Origin: Alphaproteobacteria bacterium
GTDB lineage: Bacteria > Pseudomonadota > Alphaproteobacteria > Rickettsiales > JADKJE01
DNA: 64,000 bases
NCBI GenBank assembly: GCA_016722515.1
Contig: JADKJE010000001.1
Location: forward strand, 372,001-436,000
Direction of reading: 5' to 3'
In this document: positions 53,810 to 62,644 of the stretch, piece after piece
Position numbering within the stretch: position 1 is the stretch's first letter
How the letters are laid out: each line of letters starts with the position of its first letter
Program-made: the position numbers and the translations under genes
Notes under the pieces: generated by a model
The model's input: the letters and a program-made list of their open reading frames with translations, nothing else
Database searches by the model: none
Told to the model about the DNA's origin: nothing

Positions 53810-54358
53810 ATGTTAAAAAAATCTATTTTCTTTGCCGCCTTTTCATGCTTGGTTAGCAGTGCTTTTGCTGCTGATTTTACCGTAACCAGTACCGATGTAA
53901 AAAACGGTAAAACCATGTCACTGGATCAAGTCTATAATAGCTTCGGTTGTGCAGGTAAAAATATTTCACCACAACTTTCCTGGCATGATGCCCCTACTGG
54001 CACCCAAAGCTTTGCAGTGACCGTCTATGATCCCGATGCACCAACAGGTAGCGGCTGGTGGCACTGGACGCTCTTCAATATCCCCGCAACCACATCAGCA
54101 TTACCTCAGGGCGTCAGCCGCGACATCACCAGGCTTCCTAAAGGAGTCGTTGAAGGCAGAACCGACTTTGGTAGCACTGGTTACGGTGGTGCCTGCCCTC
54201 CCGTTGGCGACAAACCACACCATTACATTGTGACGGTATACGCGCTTAAAACACCCAAGTTAGATTTAGATAGCAATGCTTCAGGAGCTATGGTTGGGTA
54301 CAATCTCAATCAAAACACCCTTCAAAAAGCATCCATTACAGTAACGTTTGGTCGCTAG
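53810..54358 (+). CDS. PEBP-family (YbhB/YbcL-like) periplasmic protein
   Basis: From the ATG at 53810, preceded by a CTGGAGGG ribosome-binding site, the protein has 182 residues: a signal peptide (1-21, cut near AFAAD) and the phosphatidylethanolamine-binding-like fold with the anionic ligand region VYDPDAPTGSGWWHWTLFNIP and GYGGACPPVGDKPHHY. The biological role of bacterial members is unclear. An in-frame upstream start (53762) would hide the signal peptide and was not chosen. Confidence 0.9.
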   Translation: MLKKSIFFAAFSCLVSSAFAADFTVTSTDVKNGKTMSLDQVYNSFGCAGKNISPQLSWHDAPTGTQSFAVTVYDPDAPTGSGWWHWTLFNIPATTSALPQGVSRDITRLPKGVVEGRTDFGSTGYGGACPPVGDKPHHYIVTVYALKTPKLDLDSNASGAMVGYNLNQNTLQKASITVTFGR

Positions 54359-54373
54359 AAACGCACTACACGC

Positions 54374-54405
54374 TGGCTTCCTTTTTTTCAGGAAGAAGGA
54401 AGCCA
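54374..54405. terminator. Hairpin between the convergent PEBP gene and queD
   Basis: TGGCTTCCTT (54374-54383) pairs with AAGGAAGCCA (54396-54405) over a 12-nt loop. It overlaps the 3' end of queD. It has no strong T run outside the stem, so termination is only likely. Confidence 0.45.
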
Positions 54406-54825
54406 AAGCGCGCACTCTGCATAACAATTGGGTGTTTCATAGAGCCGGATCTTTACACAGTGCGCTTCGGCTTCGCCAAATAATGACGGGCACACGCTGT
54501 GCAACAGATAATAAGCCATATTCTCAGCTGTGGGATTGGTAGGCAGATAATATATTTTCTGGCCAATCGATTCGGTTATCAATGTTCCAAGGGCTTTGTC
54601 TTCCTCCCATAAAATCATGGTATGGTCCCAATTGTCGAGTATCCATTGGCCTAACACGGTTTTGATGACCCCAAAATCAATCACTCGCCCTAACATATCG
54701 AGGTCTTTAGCTTGAAACGTTGCCTCAATCGTATAACGATGTCCATGCACCATTTTGCATTGGCTTTCATGGTTCATAATACGATGCGCAGCATCAAAAG
54801 AAATGGATCGGGTACAAGTCAACAT
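54388..54825 (-). CDS. queD: 6-carboxy-5,6,7,8-tetrahydropterin synthase
   Basis: QueD converts dihydroneopterin triphosphate to carboxytetrahydropterin, an early step of queuosine synthesis. The ATG at 54825 (MLTCTRSISFDAAHRI) gives 145 residues. Zinc ligands are His14, His27 and His29 (HGH), with the catalytic Cys23 in SQCKMVHGH and a WDHTMIL stretch further on. The frame opens at 54864, but the longer N-terminus has no family match. No other queuosine gene is nearby. Confidence 0.93.
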   Translation of the reverse strand: MLTCTRSISFDAAHRIMNHESQCKMVHGHRYTIEATFQAKDLDMLGRVIDFGVIKTVLGQWILDNWDHTMILWEEDKALGTLITESIGQKIYYLPTNPTAENMAYYLLHSVCPSLFGEAEAHCVKIRLYETPNCYAECALWLPSS

Positions 54826-54897
54826 CGCCGCAATATAGCATATATTGACTCGCAGATAAATCATGAAATCAGCGGCAACACGTTAAAATCAGCCTAT

Positions 54898-54951
54898 TGT
54901 GGATAACTCTGTGGATCATCTGTGTAAATACCCCCCTTATACGGTGGATAA
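54898..54951. promoter_or_regulatory. Cluster of DnaA-box-like sequences
   Basis: TGTGGATAA (54898-54906) is an exact DnaA box in reverse complement, TGTGGATCA (54910-54918) has one mismatch, and GGTGGATAA (54943-54951) has one mismatch. All three point the same way within 54 bp, between queD and the diguanylate cyclase gene. This could be a minor DnaA-binding site, a DnaA-regulated promoter or part of an origin. Confidence 0.5.
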
Positions 54952-55101
54952 CCCAGAGGAAAAAAAGTGCATCCTATTTGTTTGACCACGCTTCCCTAAA
55001 CTTGCTAGCCTTGAATCATAGGTATGAAGCGTAACAACGTAAGTTAACTCTAGATTGATAGATAATCAAACGATGAGTCGCTTACATGAATAGGGGGGTT
55101 T

Positions 55102-56166
55102 ATGCGGGTACAGCCTAATTTTTTACAGTCGTCTATGCGTTGGGTATGTGGTACACCATTGCAAGATATGGTTCATCGGCTTATGCATCACAAGCCGTTA
55201 GAGGAGAAGAAAACCTATCCTTCCAACGACGCAGTACATCGTGCTGTACCCGCAGCATTCCAACCAAACACCCCGTTTGATGTCCAATACCGGATTAACA
55301 GTCATACCCAAAAAATTTCACATATGAGCCCAGCGATTATCCGACTCACTGGCTATCACGCCGATGAATTATTAGGAACCGACTTGTCACATCTCATTGA
55401 AGAAACACGGGTACTGAAACATCAGCGGATGGAAACCATTGACTATTCGATATTTCTCCAAGAACGGTTAAACGAGCCATTTAAATCGTGGGAGGCTGAC
55501 CACTTGCTTAAAACCAAACAAGGCAACTATATATGGCTTTCCGATATTTCTGCGCCCATCTATAATGAGCAAAACGACTGCGTAGGACTTATGGGTTCTT
55601 TGCGTGACATTACCGGACGAATCCAGGCAGAAGAGCATTCACGCAAACATCTGGTAGAACTGGCTTATTCGGATGCTTTAACGGGCCTAGGTAATCGCCG
55701 GTTATTTTTCGAAAAATTATCCGAATCATTAATCAGCCAGCAGAATGATTCCTGCTCCATCATGGTTATTGATATCGACCATTTTAAACAAATTAACGAC
55801 ACCTACGGCCATTTCGTAGGCGATCATGTTATCCGCGAAGTCGGACAGATCATTCAACAATGCCTCGCCCCGGAAGATATTCTAACCCGCTTAGGTGGCG
55901 AAGAATACGGCATTATATTGCCACACACACCGGTACGAAATGCCTATTGGGTAGCCGAACGAATCGCCCGCAAAATCTCACATCATGCCTTTTACCAGGA
56001 TGAAGTCCATGGCAATGCCTACGTGACCGTATCCATCGGCGTTGCTGATACCAAAACCAATACACCGATTAATGCGGATTCGTTATTCACTGAGGCCGAC
56101 GCACGGCTATACGTAGCGAAAGTAACACGCAATCAGGTTTATTGCGGGGAAACATACCAATCTTGA
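55102..56166 (+). CDS. PAS-GGDEF diguanylate cyclase
   Basis: This cytoplasmic signalling protein of 354 residues makes cyclic di-GMP. A PAS/PAC domain (about 58-178, ending MGSLRDITGRIQAEE) is followed by the GGDEF domain (about 185-350) with the metal site VIDIDHFKQIND and the active-site GGEEY (265-269), an accepted variant of GGDEF. An inhibitory RxxD site is not seen upstream of it. No membrane segment is present. The ATG at 55102 follows a GGGGG-rich leader. The PAS ligand is unknown. Confidence 0.9.
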   Translation: MRVQPNFLQSSMRWVCGTPLQDMVHRLMHHKPLEEKKTYPSNDAVHRAVPAAFQPNTPFDVQYRINSHTQKISHMSPAIIRLTGYHADELLGTDLSHLIEETRVLKHQRMETIDYSIFLQERLNEPFKSWEADHLLKTKQGNYIWLSDISAPIYNEQNDCVGLMGSLRDITGRIQAEEHSRKHLVELAYSDALTGLGNRRLFFEKLSESLISQQNDSCSIMVIDIDHFKQINDTYGHFVGDHVIREVGQIIQQCLAPEDILTRLGGEEYGIILPHTPVRNAYWVAERIARKISHHAFYQDEVHGNAYVTVSIGVADTKTNTPINADSLFTEADARLYVAKVTRNQVYCGETYQS

Positions 56167-56423
56167 TATCTTGATATCTTGTTAATTGTCGCAGATTTCA
56201 TGAATTTATAGGTGTTGTTATGAAATTCGTGTTGGATACGTTAAATTATAAATGTTATATTTAGTATCCCATTTACCCCTTCTTTCCCAATGGCAAATAA
56301 CTGTCCTATGCCAACGCTCAAATGTTAGGGTGTTTCACTTCAAACTTGAATGTAGCCTCCCTCGCCGGTTGACAACACCTTACTTTAAGTATTAGCCTGT
56401 GCTAAATTCCTTGTGGAGCGTCC

Positions 56424-59195
56424 ATGAATTCCCCTAAGCGTTTTGTCCTGATCGATGGCTACGGATTTGTTTTTAGAGCCTACCATTCACTCCCACCATT
56501 GACCAGGCCTGATGGCACGCCGGTGGGGGCTGTTTATGGGTTTTGCAACATGCTGTTAAAACAACTGGCAGAGCTTCATGCCGACTATCTGGCAGTAGTC
56601 CTCGATGCTGGGCAAAAGACATTTAGGCACGATATTTATGCTGCTTATAAAGCCAATCGCCCCCCCGCTCCCGAAGATTTAGTACCGCAATTTCCCCTCA
56701 TCCGTAAAACCGTTGAAGCCTTCAATATTCCAGTCCTCGAACAGGTAGGTTTTGAAGCCGATGATCTTATTGCCACCATGGCCACCAAGGCAAATCAGCA
56801 AGGAATTGAAGTGGTGATAGTTTCTTCCGACAAAGATTTAACTCAACTTATTAATGAGCAAACCTCTCTTTATGATCCCCTTAAATCAAAATGGGTTAAA
56901 GCCGAGCAAGTCCATGAAAAATATGGTGTCTACCCACCCTTGATGCGCGATCTCCTATCCCTTGCCGGTGACAGCTCTGATAATATCCCGGGAGTACCTG
57001 GAATTGGCCCTAAAACAGCGGCCGAATTACTGAATCAATATGGATCACTGGAAGGTATTTACGAACATCTGGATCAAATCAAGCAACCTAAACGCAAACA
57101 AACCCTCTTTGACCACCATCAAAATGCGCTGCTTTCACAGAAACTAGTTACACTTCATACACAGATGGACATCGAATTTGATGCAGAACAGTTTAAAATT
57201 CAATCACCTGAAGTAGGACGCTTAGAGTCTTTTTTGGCAGAACAAGGTTTTAGATCATTAGCTGAACGGGTACACAAACGTACAGGCTCGTCACTCTTAG
57301 GCACAGCATCTCATTCTCCGGTTTCGATCACCCAACATACCATGAGCATTGGCACATTTAATCAGGGCCCTAAGCACGTACCAACCTTATCGTATATCAA
57401 GACCAACGCCGACTGGGAACAATGTCTGGAACATCTGAAGGAATGCGGTCAAACTGCCATTTCTCTTGATTACCAGGATGAAACCATCATGGGCATCGCA
57501 TTTGCCAGTCCTTTACATAAATCGTATTATGTTTCCTATCGTACCCCCTCTTCAGAAGTAGCCACTGGCCAGATCGATTGGCTCAGTGTACCGCAGGAAT
57601 CACCTGACATTTCCGATTTGAATTTTGCTATTACCAACGAGCAATTAAGTCGCCTCCTGGAAGATGCTGCTATTTTAAAATATGCTCACGATGTAAAGTT
57701 GATACTCCATCGATTAGCAGGAACAACCATCCATGCCATTCATGATATTGAATTACTTTCTTATATAAGCAGTGCTGGTCTGTACGAGCATGATCTGGAT
57801 AGTCTTAAAACGCGTTTTTCCGTTTTGTATGATACCCTAGACTGGGTTATGACACCTGATATATCAGAAACACGTCTTGAGGCATCACGCCAAAAAGCCC
57901 AGGATGCCTTAGCAATCGCCACCATTTACCCTTTATTAAAAGAACAAGTTATCTTAAATAAACAATGGACACTTTTTACTCGTATTGAGATGCCACTTGC
58001 TTTTGTGCTTTACGACATGGAAACAACAGGCATCTGTGTTAATCCGCAACAATTACAGGCTCTTTCTTCCGACCTGACTTTAAAAATCGCCACCCTCGAG
58101 AAGCATATTTTTGAACTTGCAGGCACCACCTTCAACATTGGCTCCCCCAAACAATTAGGTGAGGTTCTGTATGACCAACTTAATCTTCCAGGGGCAAAGA
58201 AGAAAAGCAAAGCTGGCGCTTATCCCACCCACGCAGAAATTCTGGAAGACCTTGCTCTCCAAGGCTATGAAATTGCTGATTCGGTTTTGGCATGGCGGCA
58301 TTTATCAAAATTGAAATCAACCTATGCCGATGCGCTTCTTAAAAAAGTACGTATGAACCATAACCGTATTCATACCGTCTTTGCTATGGCAACAACGTCT
58401 ACAGGCCGATTAAGTTCTCATGATCCCAATCTTCAGAATATTCCGATACGAACCGAGGAAGGCCAGAAAATCCGAGCTGCATTTGTAGCGCAACCTGGAT
58501 GCGTCCTCATTTCGGCAGATTATTCACAGATCGAATTGCGGTTACTGGCTTGTATGGCTGGTATAAAAACATTAGAGAAGGCCCTCAAAGAAGGCCAGGA
58601 TATTCACACCTTGACCGCTAGCCAGGTTTTTGGAGTTGAGCTTGATGACGTAACTCCCGAACTGCGTCGCCACGCTAAAGCCATTAATTTTGGCATTATC
58701 TATGGGTTAAGTGCTTTTGGCCTGGCTAATCAATTAAAGATCGACCGTACCAGTGCTGCAAGCACTATCCAAACCTATTTTAACCGCTATCCAGGTATTG
58801 CCGAATATATCGAAGTAACCAAAGCACAAGCGTCACAGAATCACTATGTTACGACCTTATGGGGGCGCCGATGCTACCTAAAGGATATTAACAGTAACAA
58901 CCCCAATCTGAAGAATTTTTCAGAACGGGCCGCTATCAATGCTCCCCTTCAAGGAACGGCCGCCGACATCATTAAAAAAGCAATGATCCGTTTACATCAG
59001 GCAATCATTGAGAAAAAATTGAGCTCCAAAATCGTATTACAGGTTCATGACGAGTTATTATTAGAAGTACCTGAATCTGAAATTAATCAAACAAAACAAT
59101 TGGTCATAGAGATTATGGAGCATGTAATTTCACTCTCAGTGCCCCTTACTGTCGAGATAGGTGTTGGCCCAGATTGGCAGAATTTAAATTACTAA
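56424..59195 (+). CDS. polA: DNA polymerase I
   Basis: Pol I fills gaps and removes RNA primers. Residues 1-300 hold the 5'-3' exonuclease (LIDGYGFVFRAYHSLPP, then GDSSDNIPGVPGIGPKTAAELL). Residues 340-530 fold as the 3'-5' exonuclease, but the first DxE motif is replaced (ISLDYQDETIMG) and the YxxxD motif is not seen, so proofreading is probably lost. The polymerase domain is intact: motif A ADYSQIELRLLA, motif B RRHAKAINFGIIYGLSAFGL, motif C VHDELLLEV. 923 residues. A TTGACA (56369-56374) lies 55 bp upstream and may belong to its promoter. Confidence 0.95.
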   Translation: MNSPKRFVLIDGYGFVFRAYHSLPPLTRPDGTPVGAVYGFCNMLLKQLAELHADYLAVVLDAGQKTFRHDIYAAYKANRPPAPEDLVPQFPLIRKTVEAFNIPVLEQVGFEADDLIATMATKANQQGIEVVIVSSDKDLTQLINEQTSLYDPLKSKWVKAEQVHEKYGVYPPLMRDLLSLAGDSSDNIPGVPGIGPKTAAELLNQYGSLEGIYEHLDQIKQPKRKQTLFDHHQNALLSQKLVTLHTQMDIEFDAEQFKIQSPEVGRLESFLAEQGFRSLAERVHKRTGSSLLGTASHSPVSITQHTMSIGTFNQGPKHVPTLSYIKTNADWEQCLEHLKECGQTAISLDYQDETIMGIAFASPLHKSYYVSYRTPSSEVATGQIDWLSVPQESPDISDLNFAITNEQLSRLLEDAAILKYAHDVKLILHRLAGTTIHAIHDIELLSYISSAGLYEHDLDSLKTRFSVLYDTLDWVMTPDISETRLEASRQKAQDALAIATIYPLLKEQVILNKQWTLFTRIEMPLAFVLYDMETTGICVNPQQLQALSSDLTLKIATLEKHIFELAGTTFNIGSPKQLGEVLYDQLNLPGAKKKSKAGAYPTHAEILEDLALQGYEIADSVLAWRHLSKLKSTYADALLKKVRMNHNRIHTVFAMATTSTGRLSSHDPNLQNIPIRTEEGQKIRAAFVAQPGCVLISADYSQIELRLLACMAGIKTLEKALKEGQDIHTLTASQVFGVELDDVTPELRRHAKAINFGIIYGLSAFGLANQLKIDRTSAASTIQTYFNRYPGIAEYIEVTKAQASQNHYVTTLWGRRCYLKDINSNNPNLKNFSERAAINAPLQGTAADIIKKAMIRLHQAIIEKKLSSKIVLQVHDELLLEVPESEINQTKQLVIEIMEHVISLSVPLTVEIGVGPDWQNLNY

Positions 59196-59422
59196 AACTA
59201 CCGAAGTTTTATTTAAGAAAACCGCGACCTTAAGCTAAATAGCCACAACCATCTGATTTATAGCCATTTTTTCATTAAAATGCAACATTTGCCCCTTTTT
59301 TCGCCCCCAAAAACTGTAGTATTTTTGCAACAGTTTTCCAAAAACTTAACCTAGGGTTAACATTGACAGGCGAAAAAGCGGCGACTTTTGGTTGAGATTG
59401 GTCTATAACTTTCTACACTATG

Positions 59423-59442
59423 GTTCTATTTTATAATAGAAC
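59423..59442. promoter_or_regulatory. Perfect 8-bp palindrome, possible operator
   Basis: GTTCTATT-TTAT-AATAGAAC is a perfect inverted repeat about 75-95 bp upstream of the -35 box of the XRE regulator gene. A dimeric helix-turn-helix protein could bind it. A role in autoregulation is inferred. Confidence 0.5.
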
Positions 59443-59516
59443 TTGATCTTTATATAATAAAACCATGGTGTTCACTTTAATTATCATTGGCTGTGTTTAG
59501 GAATGGTGTTTTTTTG

Positions 59517-59544
59517 TTTACATTCACCATAAACCAGATATAAT
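59517..59544 (+). promoter_or_regulatory. Sigma-70-like promoter of the XRE regulator
   Basis: TTTACA (59517-59522) and TATAAT (59539-59544) are spaced 16 bp, 45 bp before the ATG at 59590. Confidence 0.6.
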
Positions 59545-59589
59545 ACAGGCGAAAATGGTAACATGGCATAACCACTTAAGGTAATTTTT

Positions 59590-60126
59590 ATGGTTGATAT
59601 TGCAAATCGTCTACGTGAAGAAATGGAGAACCAAGGCTGGAAGCCTAAAGAACTTTCCGTAGCTGCGGGGTTAAATCCGCACACTGTTCATAACTTCCTT
59701 TATGGAAAAAGCAGGAAGCTTGATAAATTGAAAGCAATTTCACAAGTGCTGGGTGTATCGCCCTCTTACCTTTTATTAGGTGATGAAAGCGCAGCGAGTA
59801 CTTTTAAAATGACTCCTACTTATATGCCTAAGCAACCTTCTTTGCCTTACAATGGCGATCTGTACCGTAATGTGATTAAGACGGTTGAAGAAGTGCTTAC
59901 AGAAAAGAACTTCCGTGTTACGAAAGATCTCGTTGATTATTTTGTGAACGAAATTTACAGCTATGCGGTTACTCAGGAAGCTCCTGAAGTTAATCGGGAT
60001 TATGCCAATGGTGTCATTTCATATGCCATCAAAGTCGGCATGCTGCCAAAAAGACTACGACTGGAAGTTATTACTCCAGACTCTGTTAAAATTGGTGAAT
60101 TTGAAACGTTGGAAGAAGCTGCTTAA
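59590..60126 (+). CDS. XRE-family helix-turn-helix regulator
   Basis: This 178-residue cytoplasmic protein has an N-terminal Cro/CI-type HTH (about 3-62: IANRLREEMENQGWKPKELSVAAGLNPHTVHNFLYGKSRKL, then LKAISQVLGVSPSYLLLGD). The C-terminal part (85-178) has no domain I recognise. It probably represses its own promoter or other genes through the nearby palindrome. The ATG is preceded by AAGG. Its stop overlaps the end of the opposite-strand comEC gene by 4 nt. Confidence 0.8.
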   Translation: MVDIANRLREEMENQGWKPKELSVAAGLNPHTVHNFLYGKSRKLDKLKAISQVLGVSPSYLLLGDESAASTFKMTPTYMPKQPSLPYNGDLYRNVIKTVEEVLTEKNFRVTKDLVDYFVNEIYSYAVTQEAPEVNRDYANGVISYAIKVGMLPKRLRLEVITPDSVKIGEFETLEEAA

Positions 60127-62216
60127 TGAGCGGTTCCTTCTGATTCTCGAAAAGAGGCGTAACTTAGAGTTACGCCTCTTTTGTTTATAGTGAGTGTTTT
60201 AATTCCTCCATCCCATAAATCATTGCGATTAAACAAACGCTGCTGATGACGGCAGCGCATAAAGGGATAGGAATAATTGACAATCACATCAGCTTCTTTG
60301 GGACAATCCAACGCTTCTTTGACACCTGGTTTAACAATCACAATGTGTTGCCCTGCCTTCCTTATCGAACACTGATCCTGGTCACATTGATAGGACATCA
60401 CCTGATTATCGAATGCCTTTGTAGACATAGCTTGGATATCATCCAACCCTAAAAATTGCTGCCATGCCTGTGTAGCGAATCCCTGACGAACTGGATCATG
60501 CACAAAAAGATGATGGCCCAGATAATCAATGACCGCAAATTGCTTCATTGATGGTTCTCCTAAAATAATATCGGGCTGTTGCGCCGTCCACCAGACAAGC
60601 GTTGCGATCATGCAGCAGGCTAAAGCCGGCATTTTATTGTTTCGAGGCCCCCAATAATAGCTGATCATAGCGATTATATAGGCTGCAAAAGCGATTGTGG
60701 GCATGGGGTATAAATGCCAATGCACCTTGGGCCATGCGGATATATCGATAATCGTTTTCTTAAGTAACATAATCCCTTTATCTGCCCATAATATTAAAAA
60801 GGTATCTACTGGTGGAAATGGCAAACACGCTGCAATGATAAGTAAAGGCAACACCCATAAGGCAACGAGTGGCCCAGCAATCATATTCGCCATTAGTGTA
60901 TAGGCGGATAATTGGTGAAAATGGTAAATCGAAAAAGGAGCAGTCACGAGACTTGCCAGTAATGTCGTGATGAGCATCATGGTTGTTTCATTGAAAAGAA
61001 ACGAAATACAACGCAGGAAAAGATGGTTGTGTTCCATTGCCAATGCAGCCATCTTACGCTTTTCACGGCGGTGCTCAAAATAACCAATAAGACCAAGGGT
61101 TGCTGCAAACGACATTTGGAAACCAGGATCCCATAATTCTTCTGGCCATGCGATTAATATAAAACAAGCTGTAGCAGAAAGGGACGTCATCGAATCGGCG
61201 AAACGATTGACGATACACGCTATAAAAAACAGTACTAACATCAAATATGATCGAAATGCCGAAACCGCAAATCCAACCATCCAGACATAAATACCACTGG
61301 CAACTATGGCTATGAATGCTGCCATGATTTGTTTCCACTTCCAACTTCCTCGATCGGGAATAAGACACAACAAACGCCGAACCAACATGTAAGCACCTAA
61401 TCCAACCAATACCATGTTAAGCCCAGATATCGCCATCAAATGGGCAAGGCCCACCTGCCTGATATCATTCATCAATTCATCATCAATACCTCGGGTATCC
61501 CCTAACAACAAAGCAAAGGCGATAGCCCCTTTGTCTTTGCCAAGTACCGTAAAGAAATGATCTTTAATACGAAGCTCCCATCGTTGATCCCATTCTTTAA
61601 GAAGCGGAGATTGCACGATCTCAATCGGCCCCTTGGCAAAGGCAATACCTCCTAATTGCTGATAAAAAGCATAGCGGTAAAAGTCAAACCCGCCAGGAAT
61701 TAACGGGTGCGAAGGCGGGAGTAATGTTACAGTACAGCGTATATGATCCCCTTTATGAACCAATAGGGGTGATTGTTTATGATGTAGACGCACATAAACG
61801 GGCAGACGCTCTTGAGCATAGGTCTCCAAAGAGACGACTCTAACTTTCAACGTCGATAAACTATCCATAGGCTCATCAACCACAATCCCGTCCATGGCGA
61901 GCGAGCGATAGGACGGATTCTCAATCATCGGCGCTGCAACGATATAGGTTCGCAGCGCACACATATGAAACCCTGCTAATACGCACAAAACAATAAGTAT
62001 TCCATGGTTGATATAAACCGAGCCATGCCAGTTGCTTCGAGCTAAACTCCTATAAGTACCCCATAATAAGGGATATCCAAGCCCGATACTCATTATCGAT
62101 TCAAGTGTCGGGAAATAGAGCGATGCTGCAGGTAATTGAAAATAAAGGATAATACCAACGGCTAACCAAACGGGCATCCACAGCACTAAACGCCGCTGCA
62201 TACTAATCAACATCAC
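60123..62216 (-). CDS. comEC: ComEC/Rec2-family membrane protein
   Basis: ComEC forms the inner-membrane channel for DNA uptake in competent bacteria. The 697-residue protein has an N-terminal membrane part with an OB-like periplasmic domain (about 100-200), the signature GLAHLMAISGLNMVLVGLGAYM, and a polytopic Competence domain up to about 560. The C-terminal 130 residues (IDYLGHHLFVHDP) are soluble, without the full metallo-beta-lactamase motif. A GGAG ribosome-binding site precedes the start; other in-frame Met codons follow closely. The 3' end contains a hairpin that may end the XRE transcript. Whether the cell takes up DNA is unknown. Confidence 0.85.
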   Translation of the reverse strand: MMLISMQRRLVLWMPVWLAVGIILYFQLPAASLYFPTLESIMSIGLGYPLLWGTYRSLARSNWHGSVYINHGILIVLCVLAGFHMCALRTYIVAAPMIENPSYRSLAMDGIVVDEPMDSLSTLKVRVVSLETYAQERLPVYVRLHHKQSPLLVHKGDHIRCTVTLLPPSHPLIPGGFDFYRYAFYQQLGGIAFAKGPIEIVQSPLLKEWDQRWELRIKDHFFTVLGKDKGAIAFALLLGDTRGIDDELMNDIRQVGLAHLMAISGLNMVLVGLGAYMLVRRLLCLIPDRGSWKWKQIMAAFIAIVASGIYVWMVGFAVSAFRSYLMLVLFFIACIVNRFADSMTSLSATACFILIAWPEELWDPGFQMSFAATLGLIGYFEHRREKRKMAALAMEHNHLFLRCISFLFNETTMMLITTLLASLVTAPFSIYHFHQLSAYTLMANMIAGPLVALWVLPLLIIAACLPFPPVDTFLILWADKGIMLLKKTIIDISAWPKVHWHLYPMPTIAFAAYIIAMISYYWGPRNNKMPALACCMIATLVWWTAQQPDIILGEPSMKQFAVIDYLGHHLFVHDPVRQGFATQAWQQFLGLDDIQAMSTKAFDNQVMSYQCDQDQCSIRKAGQHIVIVKPGVKEALDCPKEADVIVNYSYPFMRCRHQQRLFNRNDLWDGGIKTLTINKRGVTLSYASFRESEGTAH
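60150..60182. terminator. Terminator hairpin inside the comEC 3' coding end
   Basis: AAAAGAGGCGTAAC (60150-60163) pairs perfectly with GTTACGCCTCTTTT (60169-60182) across a 5-nt loop, with T runs on either strand. It follows the XRE gene by 24 bp and lies within the last codons of comEC, so the comEC protein sequence is constrained by the stem. Confidence 0.8.
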
Positions 62217-62644
62217 GTGTTAAACTCCAATGATTATTGAAAGCGGCGGGCAGATAACGTATTACATATTCTGCAATATTATGCAACAAATTTATAGCTA
62301 GACATGAACCATGTATGAAGACGCTAGCCTGAAAATGGAATTGCTGAAGCAGATCCACGTGGCTGTTTGGCTGTCTGAAAAACGATAACCGTAAGAACAA
62401 TAATCTTATTCAAACACCTTAACCATACGTTTAACGTTGAGTGAGAAGCTCTGCGTGTTCTGTCTGTCATGTCAGACTGTTAGGGGCGTCACGATTACGT
62501 TCACTCAGTATAGTAGCCCCCCGCCCCCGATGATATTGTTGGTTCCTAAACCTAATCACTCTAAGCAAAATGCCATGAATGATCTAACATAAAGGAACCA
62601 ACAAACGCCCACCCCCTGCGAGCGCAGGATCTACAGCATATTCT
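62217..62644. other. 428-bp gap between comEC and htpG
   Basis: It contains the comEC leader, a C/G-rich stretch near 62517-62528, an inverted repeat (62536-62604) and a small CCTGCG-AG-CGCAGG hairpin (62615-62628) just after htpG. A 65-codon minus-strand frame (62203-62400) overlaps the comEC start and looks unreal. Confidence 0.5.
62536..62604. repeat. 12-bp inverted repeat with 45-nt loop
   Basis: TTGTTGGTTCCT (62536-62547) and AGGAACCAACAA (62593-62604) are perfect complements. It could form a long hairpin in the htpG 3' region or be the ends of a tiny degraded mobile element. Confidence 0.6.

Larger units (their letters stand above)
59196..59589. other. 394-bp gap before the XRE regulator
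   Basis: AT-rich DNA without a gene. It holds a palindrome at 59423-59442 and a promoter-like pair at 59517-59544, both described separately. The remainder (59196-59420) has A/T stretches but no feature I can support. Confidence 0.6.

Noticed and set aside
62203..62400. 65-codon minus-strand frame overlapping the comEC start
   Set aside because: It overlaps a well-supported start, has no clear ribosome-binding site and no family match.
62459..62485. CTGTCATGTCAGAC-like site read as a Pho box or heat-shock element
   Set aside because: It is only a short palindrome at the 3' side of htpG and does not match either consensus.
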